In this document: positions 34,327-42,772 of the stretch, piece by piece
How positions within the stretch are numbered: the first letter of the stretch is position 1
Layout of the letters: each line of letters begins with the position of its first letter
From: Anaerolinea sp.
Lineage (GTDB): Bacteria; Chloroflexota; Dehalococcoidia; Tepidiformales; Tepidiformaceae
Direction: 5' to 3'
Assembly (NCBI GenBank): GCA_013822275.1
Contig: PNKC01000012.1
Location: 1 to 58,147, forward strand
Length of the DNA stretch: 58,147 nucleotides
Notes under the pieces: generated by a model
What the model was told of the DNA's origin: nothing
The model's input: the letters and a program-made list of their open reading frames with translations, nothing else
Databases searched by the model: none
Translations under genes and position numbers: made by a program

Positions 34327-34413
34327 GCGAACACAGCGGCGCCTGCGGACGTAAGGGTGGCTCTTACGATCCTCTAACCATTTTCCTGAGTTCTTGCTAT
34401 TGCGTCGCGGGAG

Positions 34414-34419
34414 TATACT
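34414..34419 (+). promoter_or_regulatory. -10 hexamer for the subtilisin gene
   Basis: TATACT lies 35 nt before the ATG at 34455. A TTCTTG 17 bp upstream could be the -35. Confidence 0.5.
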
Positions 34420-34454
34420 CCGCACGAAAAACCACTACCGTGCCGGAGACCGCC

Positions 34455-35750
34455 ATGTTCACGATCAGGTTTGCTGCTGCCTTTGCGGCGCTGCTGGCCG
34501 TCGTTGTCGCCCTCCCTGCGATGACCTCCTCTTCCCCGGCGAACGCCGCCCAGGCCATCCCGGGCTCCTACATCGTCGTCCTGAAGGATGGCGCGGACGC
34601 CGACGCCGAATCGGCGAAGGCCGCGAAGGACCACGGCGCGGTCATCGACCACGTGTACAGGTCTGCCCTCAACGGCTACGCCTTCCGCGGCTCGGCGAAG
34701 GCCGCCGCCGCCCTTTCCAAAAACCCGAACGTCCAGTTCGTGTCCGAAGACCGCGCTGTCGAAGCCATCGGCAAGCCGGGCGAAGGGCCGTCGGCCTCAG
34801 CGACGCAAAGCCTCCCGACAGGCGTGAACCGAATCGACGCTGACGCGAGCAGCACACTCGCTGGCAACGGGACCGGTTCCGTCAATGTAGGCGTGGCTGT
34901 CATCGATACGGGGAGCGGTCCCCATTCCGACCTCAACATCGCCGGCGGCAAGAACTGCTCAACCGGCACCAGTTACAACGATGGCAATGGGCACGGCACG
35001 CATGTCGCCGGGACTATTGGCGCCCGCGACAACACTGCTGGAGTGGTAGGTGTCGCGCCCGGCACGCCGATCTATTCCGTGCGTGTGTTGAACAACCAGG
35101 GTTCGGGCTCGTGGAGTTCGGTCATCTGCGGGATCGACTGGGTGGCAGCAAACGCAACCGCGAAGAACATCAAGGTCGCGAACATGAGCCTTGGCGGCAC
35201 TGGCTCTGTGTCTGGCACCTGCGCCACCACCACCGATGCCATGCGCAAGGCCATCTGCAACGCCACCAATAACAAGGGCGTGACCTTCGTCGTGGCCGCC
35301 GGCAACAGCGGTGCAGACCTCAACACCTTCGTCCCGGCAGCCTACCCCGAAGTCCTCACGGTCACCGCCATCTCAGACAGCAACGGTGTTGGCGGGCAGG
35401 CTGGACCGGCGCCCACCTGCCGCGCGGGCGAACTGGACGAAGCCCCCGCCACCTTCTCCAACTACGCTACGACCGCGGGCGCCCTCGCCCACACGATTGC
35501 CGCGCCTGGTGTCTGCATTCTGTCCACCTGGAAGGGTGGCGGCTACGCCACCATCTCCGGGACCAGTATGGCGAGCCCGCACGTTGCTGGCGTCGTCGCG
35601 CTGTGTCTCGCGAAGGCGACTGGTGGTTGCGCGGGAATGACCCCGCCGAACATCATCGGGAAGGTGCGGACGGATGCCCAGGCCCACGGGGAGCTGTTTA
35701 CAAACCCGGGCAAACAGTACGGCTACCTCGCCTGGGCCGGTGGCTACTAG
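34455..35750 (+). CDS. secreted subtilisin-like serine protease (S8)
   Basis: This is a 431-residue S8 peptidase with a Sec signal peptide (residues 1-32, cleavage near ANA-AQA). An inhibitor I9-type propeptide follows (about 35-105; GSYIVVLKDGADAD), then a catalytic domain (about 115-431). The triad is Asp151 (AVIDTG), His183 (GHGTHVAG) and Ser371 (GTSMASPH). The layout matches proteinase K-like enzymes, and several Cys may form disulfides. ATG 34455 follows GGAG with 9-nt spacing. It stands alone and is followed by a hairpin repeat that may terminate it. Confidence 0.95.
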   Translation: MFTIRFAAAFAALLAVVVALPAMTSSSPANAAQAIPGSYIVVLKDGADADAESAKAAKDHGAVIDHVYRSALNGYAFRGSAKAAAALSKNPNVQFVSEDRAVEAIGKPGEGPSASATQSLPTGVNRIDADASSTLAGNGTGSVNVGVAVIDTGSGPHSDLNIAGGKNCSTGTSYNDGNGHGTHVAGTIGARDNTAGVVGVAPGTPIYSVRVLNNQGSGSWSSVICGIDWVAANATAKNIKVANMSLGGTGSVSGTCATTTDAMRKAICNATNNKGVTFVVAAGNSGADLNTFVPAAYPEVLTVTAISDSNGVGGQAGPAPTCRAGELDEAPATFSNYATTAGALAHTIAAPGVCILSTWKGGGYATISGTSMASPHVAGVVALCLAKATGGCAGMTPPNIIGKVRTDAQAHGELFTNPGKQYGYLAWAGGY

Positions 35751-35806
35751 CCCCCATCCCCCAACCCCTTCTCCTCCTTCCTCCGAAGGACCGGGAGAAG
35801 GGGAGC
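35751..35806. repeat. CCCCTTCTCC-type inverted repeat element, copy 2
   Basis: It begins right at the subtilisin stop with CCCCCATCCCCCAACCCC. The outer stem is CCCCTTCTCC/GGAGAAGGGG, and an inner stem TCCTTC/GAAGGA makes a compound hairpin. It matches the element at 27774-27820. Confidence 0.8.
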
Positions 35807-35819
35807 ACGGTACCGTCGG

Positions 35820-35861
35820 GCTCTGGGCTCTGGGCTCTGGGCTCTGGGCTCTTTGCTCTTT
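35820..35861. repeat. heptamer tandem array (GCTCTGG/GCTCTTT), 6 units
   Basis: Four GCTCTGG units are followed by two GCTCTTT units. The array ends 13 bp upstream of the TACTTT hexamer of the tRNA-Thr gene. Confidence 0.9.
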
Positions 35862-35874
35862 CTGCGCCGTGCGC

Positions 35875-35880
35875 TACTTT
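35875..35880 (+). promoter_or_regulatory. -10 hexamer of the tRNA-Thr gene
   Basis: TACTTT ends 10 nt before the tRNA 5' end. Confidence 0.5.
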
Positions 35881-35890
35881 GAACGTCCAG

Positions 35891-35966
35891 GCCTCCTTAG
35901 CTCAGCTGGCAGAGCGACGCTTTCGTAAAGCGTAGGTCCACGGTTCGAATCCGTGAGGAGGCTCCA
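35891..35966 (+). tRNA. tRNA-Thr(CGT)
   Basis: This is a 76-nt tRNA. The acceptor stem GCCTCCT/AGGAGGC is followed by discriminator T and an encoded CCA. The anticodon loop TTCGTAA gives anticodon CGT, which reads ACG threonine codons. The D-arm AGCTCAGCTGGCAGAGC and T-arm GGTTCGAATCC are normal. Confidence 0.97.
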
Positions 35967-36049
35967 GCACCCTGGCGCCGAGCGAAGGCCAGGCGACGCG
36001 GTACCGCTCGGCGCTCCACCCCGCACTCCGACTGGCCTCCTGACAACAG

Positions 36050-36526
36050 TCAGGGCAGTGAATCGTAGTACGCCTGCTTCTCTTCCTCGGATGCAAAGCA
36101 GCGCGGGGTGGGCGGAGTGCCCGCGTCCACAGTGGTACCAGCGGCAGGAGTTATGGCGAGAGCGACGACACAGCCGGCGCCTGACTTCCTCGCTTCCTCA
36201 GCTCCCGCCTTCGCATCGTAGGCGGCTCGGACAGCGATGAATCCGCCAGCGGAAGCGAGCCCAATCGTGGCAACGGTGGCGAACGTCGCCGCTCTCAACT
36301 TCAGCCCAAGCAGGAAGGCCCCTCCGAACCATCGATACGTCCTCAGCTGCTCCCGGTCGCCCAGGGTGCCGAGTTTGCTGTGGAGCTCTTTGAGGTGAAA
36401 TCGGACTGTGTTCTCAGTAATACCGAGGGCGATCGCAATTTCGCGGTTGGACCGGCCTTGCTGCGCAAGGAGGAGGACGTCCCGCTCGCGCACCGTGATC
36501 TCGTCGCTATGCTGTTGCACGGTCAT
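36050..36526 (-). CDS. membrane-anchored LuxR-type HTH regulator
   Basis: This 158-residue protein has a GerE/LuxR helix-turn-helix at residues 10-68 (ITVRERDVLLLAQQGRSNREI...NTVRFHLKELHSKLG). One membrane helix follows (about 76-101), then an extracytoplasmic tail of about 55 residues with two Cys. The domain order, cytoplasmic DNA-binding domain then membrane helix then sensor, is that of ToxR-like one-component regulators but with a LuxR-type HTH. Its ATG overlaps the stop of a 16-codon leader ORF (ATGA). Targets are unknown. It is convergent with tRNA-Thr. Confidence 0.85.
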   Translation of the reverse strand: MTVQQHSDEITVRERDVLLLAQQGRSNREIAIALGITENTVRFHLKELHSKLGTLGDREQLRTYRWFGGAFLLGLKLRAATFATVATIGLASAGGFIAVRAAYDAKAGAEEARKSGAGCVVALAITPAAGTTVDAGTPPTPRCFASEEEKQAYYDSLP

Positions 36527-36573
36527 CGCTGTCCGCCGTCACCCACAGGCGTTTGGCCAGTGCTCGATTTCAT
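36523..36573 (-). CDS. 16-codon leader ORF coupled to the LuxR-type gene
   Basis: On the minus strand AAGGAG is followed 7 nt later by an ATG that encodes MKSSTGQTPVGDGGQR and stops in an ATGA overlap with the LuxR-type gene. The ribosome site is much better than any in front of the LuxR-type ATG itself. The regulator is therefore probably translated by re-initiation after this peptide. No homologue is known to me. Confidence 0.6.
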   Translation of the reverse strand: MKSSTGQTPVGDGGQR

Positions 36574-36732
36574 GGTGAAGCTCCTTTGCGATGCTCGCTC
36601 AAGGCGGCCCGTCCAGAATGAACCGCGTGGAGTGGCTTGTCCCCACCCCCCTTGCATTTTTTTCGCTTGCCACCCGCGGGCCGGACAGCCCACCATGCCA
36701 CCCACACCCGCTCACTCACCGGAGGCCCCTCC

Positions 36733-37566
36733 ATGTCCGATGTCCTGTTCGAAAAGCGCCCTGACGGCGTTGGCCTGATCACCCTCAACCGCCCCGAAAG
36801 CCTGAACGCGATGGGCGGCGACCTCATCCCCTTGCTCAGCCACTACCTGGAAGAGTCTGAGAAGGACCGCGAGGTGCGTTGCGTTGTGCTCACCGGCAAC
36901 GGCCGCGGCTTCTGCGCCGGCGGCGATGTCAAGGGGATGGAAGCTCGCAACGACCGCGCGGTTGCCGCTGACCCTTCCGGGGCGCCCCGCAGCTTTGTGC
37001 CGGGCTTCGAACGGATGGTCAAAGAACTGCGGACATCCCACAGGGAAACGGTCCTCAGGATGCACACGATGGCCAAGCCAACGCTGGCGCTGGTCAACGG
37101 CGTCGCGGTCGGGGCTGGGCTTGGCCTCGCGCTCTCCTGCGACATCCGCATTGTTTCGGATAAGGCGCGTTTCGGTACTGCATTCAAGAACGTCGGCCTC
37201 AGCGGGGACTTCGGCAGCACCTACTTCTTGCCCCGCCTCGTGGGCATGGGCCGGGCACGCGAGCTGTACCTCACCGCCGAAATCTTCGACGCCGAGCGCG
37301 CCCTGGAACTGGGCATCGCGAACCGCGTCGTCCCCCACGACCAGCTTCTGGAGGAAGGTCTCGCCTTCGCGGCGAAACTCGCGGCCGGCCCGACCGCCAG
37401 CTACGGCCGGATGAAGGACAACCTCAACTTCGCCGAGACTTCGACCCTCCAGGAGTTGCTCGACCGCGAAGCGATCAACATGCGCCTCAGCAGCTTCAGC
37501 ACGGACAGCCGCGAAGCCGTGCGCGCCTTCGTCGAAAAGCGCGAGCCCAACTTCATCGGCGAGTAA
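36733..37566 (+). CDS. enoyl-CoA hydratase/isomerase family protein
   Basis: This is a 277-residue crotonase-fold enzyme that hydrates or isomerises acyl-CoA thioesters. It begins VGLITLNRPESLNAMGGDLI, has the oxyanion-hole segment GRGFCAGGDVKGM near residue 55, and later NGVAVGAGLGLALSCDIR. The catalytic-Glu region reads LSGDFGSTYFLPRLVG, so the usual Glu positions are not obvious and the exact reaction is uncertain. ATG 36733 follows GGAGG with 7-nt spacing. It lies upstream of etfBA but is separated from it by a minus-strand gene. Confidence 0.9.
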   Translation: MSDVLFEKRPDGVGLITLNRPESLNAMGGDLIPLLSHYLEESEKDREVRCVVLTGNGRGFCAGGDVKGMEARNDRAVAADPSGAPRSFVPGFERMVKELRTSHRETVLRMHTMAKPTLALVNGVAVGAGLGLALSCDIRIVSDKARFGTAFKNVGLSGDFGSTYFLPRLVGMGRARELYLTAEIFDAERALELGIANRVVPHDQLLEEGLAFAAKLAAGPTASYGRMKDNLNFAETSTLQELLDREAINMRLSSFSTDSREAVRAFVEKREPNFIGE

Positions 37567-37597
37567 CAGGTATCACGCCCCGCGGGTACGCTCCCGC

Positions 37598-38095
37598 TCA
37601 CCGCCCGGTGGGTACATGCCCGCCATCGGATTGCGCCCGCTCCCACGCGCCCAGGACCGTGAGGAGCAGCTCCTCAAGCCGTGCCCGCGTCCAGTGTCCG
37701 TTGCGCCGCTCCGGCCCCGCCGCGACCGGGCCGCCCTCGGCTGACCCGACGCTGACCGAGACGGACCAGCGCGCGGCTCCGGCCCGCTGCCGTTCACCAA
37801 GGACGAAGGCGAGGGTGTGGTCGTTGCCAACGAAGACCGAGAACGAAGCGCCGGCGATTGCCGCCGTAGGCGGGTCGCTGACCGCGACTGCAACCGCGCC
37901 GGCGTAGACGCGGTCTATCTCCATTGCGGCCTCCAAAGCCCACGAGTGGAGCGTGAGGAGCAAGCTGAACTGGGATTCGAGGTCGTGGGCGCCGGCAATA
38001 CGTTGCACCTGGCGCCGCTCCGCCCAGGCGTCTCTGAGGTTCCGCACGCGTTGGGAGAACGGTTCAGGCCTCACCAGCGTCTCCCCCGCTTTCAT
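37598..38095 (-). CDS. hypothetical protein
   Basis: This 165-residue soluble protein is of unknown family. The middle (AVAVAVSDPPTAAIAGASFSVFVGNDHTLAFVLGERQ, in parts) predicts a beta-rich core, and both ends are helical and charged. The minus-strand reading has a sensible composition, and the + strand alternative is only an unlikely extension of etfB. It is convergent with ech and divergent from etfB. The start at 38095 is the first ATG, without a clear ribosome site, so it may be a few codons off. Confidence 0.6.
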   Translation of the reverse strand: MKAGETLVRPEPFSQRVRNLRDAWAERRQVQRIAGAHDLESQFSLLLTLHSWALEAAMEIDRVYAGAVAVAVSDPPTAAIAGASFSVFVGNDHTLAFVLGERQRAGAARWSVSVSVGSAEGGPVAAGPERRNGHWTRARLEELLLTVLGAWERAQSDGGHVPTGR

Positions 38096-38226
38096 CCATC
38101 CTTGGCGCCGGACAGGTACACGCTATGGGGAGACGGTTTCGAGCAGATTGCGGCCGGGTTTCCGGCGCGTTTCGCCGCCGCGAGGCTCGTTACTGTGCGA
38201 GATTTCACAAAGATTCCACGAGGTGC

Positions 38227-38232
38227 TACACT
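38227..38232 (+). promoter_or_regulatory. -10 hexamer for etfBA
   Basis: TACACT lies 100 nt upstream of the etfB GTG and would give a leader of about 95 nt holding the AGGAGG site. Confidence 0.45.
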
Positions 38233-38332
38233 CCACCGGGTTTACCCCCATAACACCCCTTCGTTATTGTGCATACCGCCGTCGGGGGCTCGACACTCGC
38301 CCGCGGACGAGCGCAGGAGGCCGAACCACCGC

Positions 38333-39136
38333 GTGAACATCATCGTTTGTGTCAAGCAGATCCCGGACCCGGAAACGCCCGCCGCTTCCTTCAAAGTGGA
38401 CGAGGCCGCGAAGAAGGTCGTCCCCGCCCAGGGCATTGCCCCCGTCGTCAACCCCTATGACCCGCAGGCTACTGAAGCCGCCCTTCGCTTGAAGGACGCC
38501 GCCGGCGAGGGCAAGGTCACCGTCATCAGCCTTGGCCCGGATAGCGCCCGCGACGCCATCAAGCACGCCCTCGCGATGGGCGCCGATGAAGGCGTCCTCA
38601 TCACGGACCCGGCCCTCGAAGGCATCGACAACTTCCAGACGGCCGTCGCCCTGGCGAAGGCCATCGAGAAGCTGGGCGGAGCCGACCTCGTCCTCATGGG
38701 CCGCGCTTCCGCGGACTGGGACATGGGCGTTGTCCCCACCGGCGTGGGCCAGCTCCTCGGCATGCCGGTGGTGACTGTCGCCAAGGCGATCGAAGCCAAC
38801 GGCGGTTCTCTCAAGGTCGAGCGCGTCCTGGATGATGGGTTTCAGACTGTTGAAGTGAACACGCCCGCCGTCGTCTCGATTTCGAACGAGTTCGGCGAGC
38901 CCCGCTACCCGCAGCTTCGCCAGATCATGCTCGCAGCGAAGAAGACCGTGCAGGTCTGGAGCGCGGCTGACATCGGCCTCGGCGCCGACGAGACGGGCGC
39001 GGCGAACCGCTGGCTCACCCTCGAAGCGCTCTACGTCCCTAAGGTTGAGAGCAACGTTGAAATCATCGAGGGCGATTCGCCCGAAGAAAAGGCCCGCAAC
39101 CTCGCCCAGAAGCTGCGCGCCGCGAAGCTGATTTAG
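38333..39136 (+). CDS. etfB: electron transfer flavoprotein subunit beta
   Basis: EtfB with EtfA carries electrons from acyl-CoA dehydrogenases to the quinone pool. The 267-residue protein starts NIIVCVKQIPDPETPAASF, has PYDPQATEAALRLKD and GRASADWDMGVVPTGVGQLLGMP, and ends in a Lys-rich helix. These are the family landmarks for AMP and partner binding. The GTG at 38333 is chosen because the protein then starts at the conserved residue 1; AGGAGG lies 12 nt upstream. etfA follows 16 nt after the stop. Confidence 0.95.
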   Translation: MNIIVCVKQIPDPETPAASFKVDEAAKKVVPAQGIAPVVNPYDPQATEAALRLKDAAGEGKVTVISLGPDSARDAIKHALAMGADEGVLITDPALEGIDNFQTAVALAKAIEKLGGADLVLMGRASADWDMGVVPTGVGQLLGMPVVTVAKAIEANGGSLKVERVLDDGFQTVEVNTPAVVSISNEFGEPRYPQLRQIMLAAKKTVQVWSAADIGLGADETGAANRWLTLEALYVPKVESNVEIIEGDSPEEKARNLAQKLRAAKLI

Positions 39137-39152
39137 GCCTGGAGAAGAACAG

Positions 39153-40115
39153 ATGGCAGGAATCCTGGTTATCGCAGAAGCAAACGATGGCGGCGTCGCC
39201 TCTATCTCGTATGAACTCCTCGGCGCCGCCCGTCAGCTCTCCGCCCAGGGCGGCGGCGCGGTGACGGCGCTTATTGCGGGCGACGAAGCAAAGGCCAAGG
39301 ACCTCATCGCCCACGGCGCGGACGCCGCCTTCACGGCGACGAACGCCGCCCTCGCGAGCGGCACGCCCGATGCCTACGTGCCCGCCGTCGAAGCCGCCCT
39401 CCAGGCTTCGGGCGCCGATATCGTCCTCCTCGGCCAGACGAGCCTTGGCCGCGACCTTGGCCCCGCACTCGCCTTCAAGCTGAAGACGGCCGTCGCGATG
39501 GACTGCGGCGAGTTGAAGATCGAAGGTGGCCGCCTGCGCGCCACCCGCGCAGCCTACGGTGGCAACGCCCGCGCTGAAGTGACCTTCCGCGCCGCGCTCC
39601 AGATCGCCACGGTGAAGCCGAAGTCGTTCGACGGCCTTGAGGCCGATGCCAGCCGGGGCGGCGCCGTCACTGCGATCGACGCCGCCGGGACGCCGCGCGT
39701 GAAGGTGCTCGGCACCTCGAAGCCGGAAAGCACCGGGATCAAGCTGGAAGACGCTACCGTCATCGTCAGCGGCGGTCGTGGTCTCGGCGACGCTTCCGCC
39801 TTCGGCATCCTCGAGCAGCTTGCGGGACTCCTCAAGGGCGCCACGGGCGCCAGCCGCGCCGCCTGCGACCTGGGCTGGTACCCGCCGTCCCAGCAGGTGG
39901 GCCTCACCGGCAAGATCGTCTCGCCGAACCTCTACATCGCCGTCGCCATCAGCGGCGCCAGCCAGCACATGGCCGGCATGGCCGGTTCGAAAAACATCGT
40001 CGCTATCAACAAGGACGCCGACTCGAACATGGTCAAGGTGAGCAAGTTCGCCATCGTCGATGACTACAAAAAGGTTGTCCCGGCCCTGATCGAGGAGATC
40101 AAGAAGCTGGCGTAG
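39153..40115 (+). CDS. etfA: electron transfer flavoprotein subunit alpha
   Basis: EtfA holds the FAD of the electron transfer flavoprotein. The 320-residue protein has the N-terminal alpha/beta domain (about 1-190). The C-terminal FAD domain reads [17 protein letters not shown], then [34 protein letters not shown] in parts, then NKDADSNM. It forms a two-gene operon with etfB. A hairpin terminator lies 45 nt after the stop. Confidence 0.96.
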   Translation: MAGILVIAEANDGGVASISYELLGAARQLSAQGGGAVTALIAGDEAKAKDLIAHGADAAFTATNAALASGTPDAYVPAVEAALQASGADIVLLGQTSLGRDLGPALAFKLKTAVAMDCGELKIEGGRLRATRAAYGGNARAEVTFRAALQIATVKPKSFDGLEADASRGGAVTAIDAAGTPRVKVLGTSKPESTGIKLEDATVIVSGGRGLGDASAFGILEQLAGLLKGATGASRAACDLGWYPPSQQVGLTGKIVSPNLYIAVAISGASQHMAGMAGSKNIVAINKDADSNMVKVSKFAIVDDYKKVVPALIEEIKKLA

Positions 40116-40120
40116 TGTTT

Positions 40121-40148
40121 GTTGGCCGTTGGCCGTCGGCTGTCGGCT
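40121..40148. repeat. heptamer tandem array (GTTGGCC/GTCGGCT), 4 units
   Basis: Two GTTGGCC and two GTCGGCT units lie just after etfA. They are followed by GCCAAACAG and a GGGGTGAC hairpin, the same order as at 42723-42792. Confidence 0.9.
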
Positions 40149-40160
40149 TGTGCCAAACAG

Positions 40161-40189
40161 AACGGGGTGACTAACGTCACCCCCGTTTT
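40161..40189. terminator. hairpin terminator after etfA (bidirectional)
   Basis: AACGGGGTGAC pairs with GTCACCCCCGTT (one bulged C) and is followed by TTCTTG. It lies between convergent etfA and the DUF5655 gene and could serve both. Confidence 0.8.
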
Positions 40190-40196
40190 CTTGTGG

Positions 40197-40628
40197 TCAC
40201 TCCCCCGAGTCGAAGTACGCCTCCGTCAGCCAAACCCGCACCAGTTCATCCACGTCTTCTCGCCGCGCGACGTTCACCCCGTAGGCCCGTCGATGGCTGG
40301 TGCGGGACATCGCTTTGGTCTGGGCGATGCGCGGATGCTCCAACCGGCGTGAAAGGACGAACGAGAGACGCAGGCCGCCTCTGTTCCTGGGCCGTAGTTC
40401 GACGAACGTCCGTTTCCGTTTGAACAGAATGCCCACCGACACAGCCTCCACGGTAACGGGGCCGACTTCAGCGAAGTGCGACATCACGGCTTCGAACACG
40501 TCCCGGTCGGTCGACGGTCGCCGCGCGAAGTAGTCGTCCACGGGAATCGCCGGGGCACACATATGTGACTGGTTTATCGTGCCGAACTCCCGGCCACAGG
40601 CGGGGCAGGTCCAGCGGGACACGTTCAC
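40197..40628 (-). CDS. DUF5655 domain protein with zinc-ribbon start
   Basis: This 143-residue protein begins with a small Cys/His motif (WTCPACGREFGTINQSHMC) and then matches DUF5655 (FKRKRTFVELRPRNRGGLRLSFVL; RAYGVNVARREDVDELVRVWLTEAY, in parts). The role is unknown; DUF5655 also occurs in transport-associated proteins. The GTG at 40628 overlaps the CaiB stop as GTGA, so it is coupled to the CoA-transferase gene. A second in-frame GTG at 40622 is an alternative start. Confidence 0.8.
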   Translation of the reverse strand: MNVSRWTCPACGREFGTINQSHMCAPAIPVDDYFARRPSTDRDVFEAVMSHFAEVGPVTVEAVSVGILFKRKRTFVELRPRNRGGLRLSFVLSRRLEHPRIAQTKAMSRTSHRRAYGVNVARREDVDELVRVWLTEAYFDSGE

Positions 40629-41824
40629 TCCGCCGGGCTGGCGCGCACGATGCCCCGTTCGACGAGCGCAGCGATCTGGGCGTCGTCGAGGCCGGCCGCG
40701 CGCATGATCTCGATGCTGTGCTCGCCGGGTTTCGCGGCTCCCGCCCTGGCGCTGCCCGGTGTGCGCGAGAGCTTTACGGGCGTATTCGCGACGCGCAGCG
40801 TGCCGCCGGTCCAGGCCGGCAGTTCTACGATCATGCCGCGGGCCGCGACCTGCGCGTCCGCCACCACCTTGTCCACGGTGTTCAGCGGCCCGATAAGGCA
40901 GATCTCCGAGAGCAACTCCTGCCATTCAGCCTGCGTCCGCCTGCGGAACGCGGCGAAGAGGATCGGCTCGAGGTCCGCGTAGTGCTTCGTCCGGCTGGCG
41001 TTGGTGGCAAAGCGTTCGTCGGAAACCAGCTCGTCGCAGCCGATGGTCGCGCAGAACAGCGTCCAGTTGTGGTCCTTCACGTTCGCGACCACGACCCAGC
41101 CGTCGCTCGCCGGGAAGGCCTGGTGTGGGGTGCTCAGCGGGTGCCGGAGTCCAACGGGCCCGGGTACTTCGCCGGTTGAGGTGTAGCGCACGACCGCGTT
41201 CTCCATCAGTGCGACCTGGCAATCGAGCATGCCGATGTCAACGTGCTGCCCGAGCCCGGATACCGAGCGTTCGACCAGCGCCGAAAGGATGCCGATGGCG
41301 GTGTACATCCCGCCGGCCATGTCACCGATGGAGTAGCCCGCGCGGGCAGGCGGGCCGCCGTCGTGCCCGGTCATGCTCATAACGCCGCCCATGCCCTGGA
41401 CGATGGCGTCCACCGCGCCGCGCTCACGGTAAGGCCCGGTATGCCCGAACCCGGAAGTCGAGGCATACACAATCGCCGGGTTGATGGCGCGGAAGTCTTC
41501 GTAGCCGAAGCCCAGGCGTTCCATTGTCCCCGGGGAGAAGTTCTCGGTGACCACGTCCACCTGCTTGACGAGCTCGTAGATCGCGTCCTTCGCCTCTAGC
41601 GCCTTCAGATCCAGCATCAGGCTCTTTTTGCCGCGGTTGACCGAGAAGAAGTACGAACTGACACCATGCACATACGGGCCCATGCCGCGGCGCGTCTCGT
41701 TCTGTGAGGTGGTCTCAATCTTCCAGACTTCGGCCCCGAGGTCGGCCAGGATCATGACGCCGTACGGCCCGGCGAGCGCCCAGGTGAAGTCGAGGACCTT
41801 GATGCCTGTGAGCGGACCGTTCAT
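40625..41824 (-). CDS. CaiB/BaiF family (family III) CoA-transferase
   Basis: This is a 399-residue family III CoA-transferase that moves CoA between carboxylic acids. It starts GIKVLDFTWALAGPYGVMILADLGAEVWKIE (in parts), followed by DLKALEAKD and the NFSPGTMERLGFGYEDF segment typical of the family. It sits 20 nt behind an enoyl-CoA hydratase gene and overlaps the DUF5655 gene, so the three form an operon for acyl-CoA metabolism. The substrate is unknown. Confidence 0.93.
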   Translation of the reverse strand: MNGPLTGIKVLDFTWALAGPYGVMILADLGAEVWKIETTSQNETRRGMGPYVHGVSSYFFSVNRGKKSLMLDLKALEAKDAIYELVKQVDVVTENFSPGTMERLGFGYEDFRAINPAIVYASTSGFGHTGPYRERGAVDAIVQGMGGVMSMTGHDGGPPARAGYSIGDMAGGMYTAIGILSALVERSVSGLGQHVDIGMLDCQVALMENAVVRYTSTGEVPGPVGLRHPLSTPHQAFPASDGWVVVANVKDHNWTLFCATIGCDELVSDERFATNASRTKHYADLEPILFAAFRRRTQAEWQELLSEICLIGPLNTVDKVVADAQVAARGMIVELPAWTGGTLRVANTPVKLSRTPGSARAGAAKPGEHSIEIMRAAGLDDAQIAALVERGIVRASPAE

Positions 41825-41844
41825 GTGCTTCTCCCCCGGCGAGC

Positions 41845-42600
41845 CTAACGGCCGGTGACCCGCCGTGTCGCGTCCCGGAACCGCGCGACCTGTTCCGTGC
41901 TTCCGCGAAGCCGCCGGTTGGCTTCGTCTTCCATCGCCCGGGCCTCGTCCGACAGGGTGGCGGCGTCGATGACGCGCTTCGCTTCGCGCACGGCCTCGCG
42001 AGAATGCGAGGCGATGGTCTCGGCCATCCGCCAGGCGGCGGGGAGCAGCTCATCAACGGGATGGATCCCGGTCACAAGCCCGTAGTCGAACGCCTCCTGG
42101 GCGTTGAACGGCCGCGCTGTGAAGATCAGTTCCTTTGCCCGCGCCGCGCCGACAAGCCTGGGGAGCGTGGCCGCTGCGACCACGAGCCCGTACTCGGAGC
42201 CCGGCAGGCGGAACATCGCGTTGGGAGACGCGATCCGGATGTCACACGCGACCGCCAGGCGGGCGCCCCCGCCATAGCAGTAGCCGTTAATCGCGGCGAT
42301 GACGGGCAGCGGCATCTCTGAGACACGGGTGATCGCCAACGCGGCGCCGGCGATGCGGCCCCGCCCCTCAGTCACGCCGCTTGCCTCCAGCATGTCGGCG
42401 CCGGCGCAGAACGCCTTCGTGCCGCTCCCGGTAAGGATGATGGCGGCGACGTCCGGGTCGTTTCCGGCCCGTTGGAGGGCGGCCGCAAGCGCTTCGCCAA
42501 GGGCCTGGTTGAGGGCGTGGTGCCGTTCCGGGCGGTTGAGCGTCAGGAGGACAACGCCGCCGCGGCGTTCTTCGAGGACCAGGTTCGTTTCGTCAGTCAT
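41845..42600 (-). CDS. enoyl-CoA hydratase/isomerase family protein
   Basis: This 251-residue crotonase-fold enzyme begins VVLLTLNRPERHHALNQALGEAL. The oxyanion segment GTKAFCAGADM is near residue 62, followed by AAINGYCYGGGARLAVACDIRIAS in parts. It is the first gene of the ech-caiB-DUF5655 operon on the minus strand. The short length and GSEYGLVVAAATLPRLVG region match hydratase-type members, but the physiological substrate is unknown. Confidence 0.92.
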   Translation of the reverse strand: MTDETNLVLEERRGGVVLLTLNRPERHHALNQALGEALAAALQRAGNDPDVAAIILTGSGTKAFCAGADMLEASGVTEGRGRIAGAALAITRVSEMPLPVIAAINGYCYGGGARLAVACDIRIASPNAMFRLPGSEYGLVVAAATLPRLVGAARAKELIFTARPFNAQEAFDYGLVTGIHPVDELLPAAWRMAETIASHSREAVREAKRVIDAATLSDEARAMEDEANRRLRGSTEQVARFRDATRRVTGR

Positions 42601-42722
42601 AGGCAGTGCCGCAGTTTAGCGAACCGCGCGCCGGCCCGCACACGGGCTTGCTCGGGGTCTCATCAAAGCAGTTGGCGACGAGGTCGTCTAGGAGTCGACC
42701 GGGGAGAGCACGAAGGTGGCGC

Positions 42723-42757
42723 GGTGGCCGTTGGCCGTTGGCTGTTGGCTGTTGGCT
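42723..42757. repeat. heptamer tandem array (GTTGGCC/GTTGGCT), 5 units
   Basis: GGTGGCC, GTTGGCC and three GTTGGCT units are followed by TTGCCCAAACAG and the hairpin at 42773-42792. This is the same composite element as after etfA. Confidence 0.9.
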
Positions 42758-42772
42758 TTGCCCAAACAGCAT

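Noticed and set aside
35902-36096. 64-residue minus-strand open frame over the tRNA-Thr gene
   Set aside because: It is antisense to a certain tRNA and has no gene-like features.
37817-38332. 172-codon N-terminal extension of etfB
   Set aside because: EtfB starts at the conserved NIIVCVKQIPDP; the upstream frame overlaps a minus-strand gene and contains the promoter and leader.
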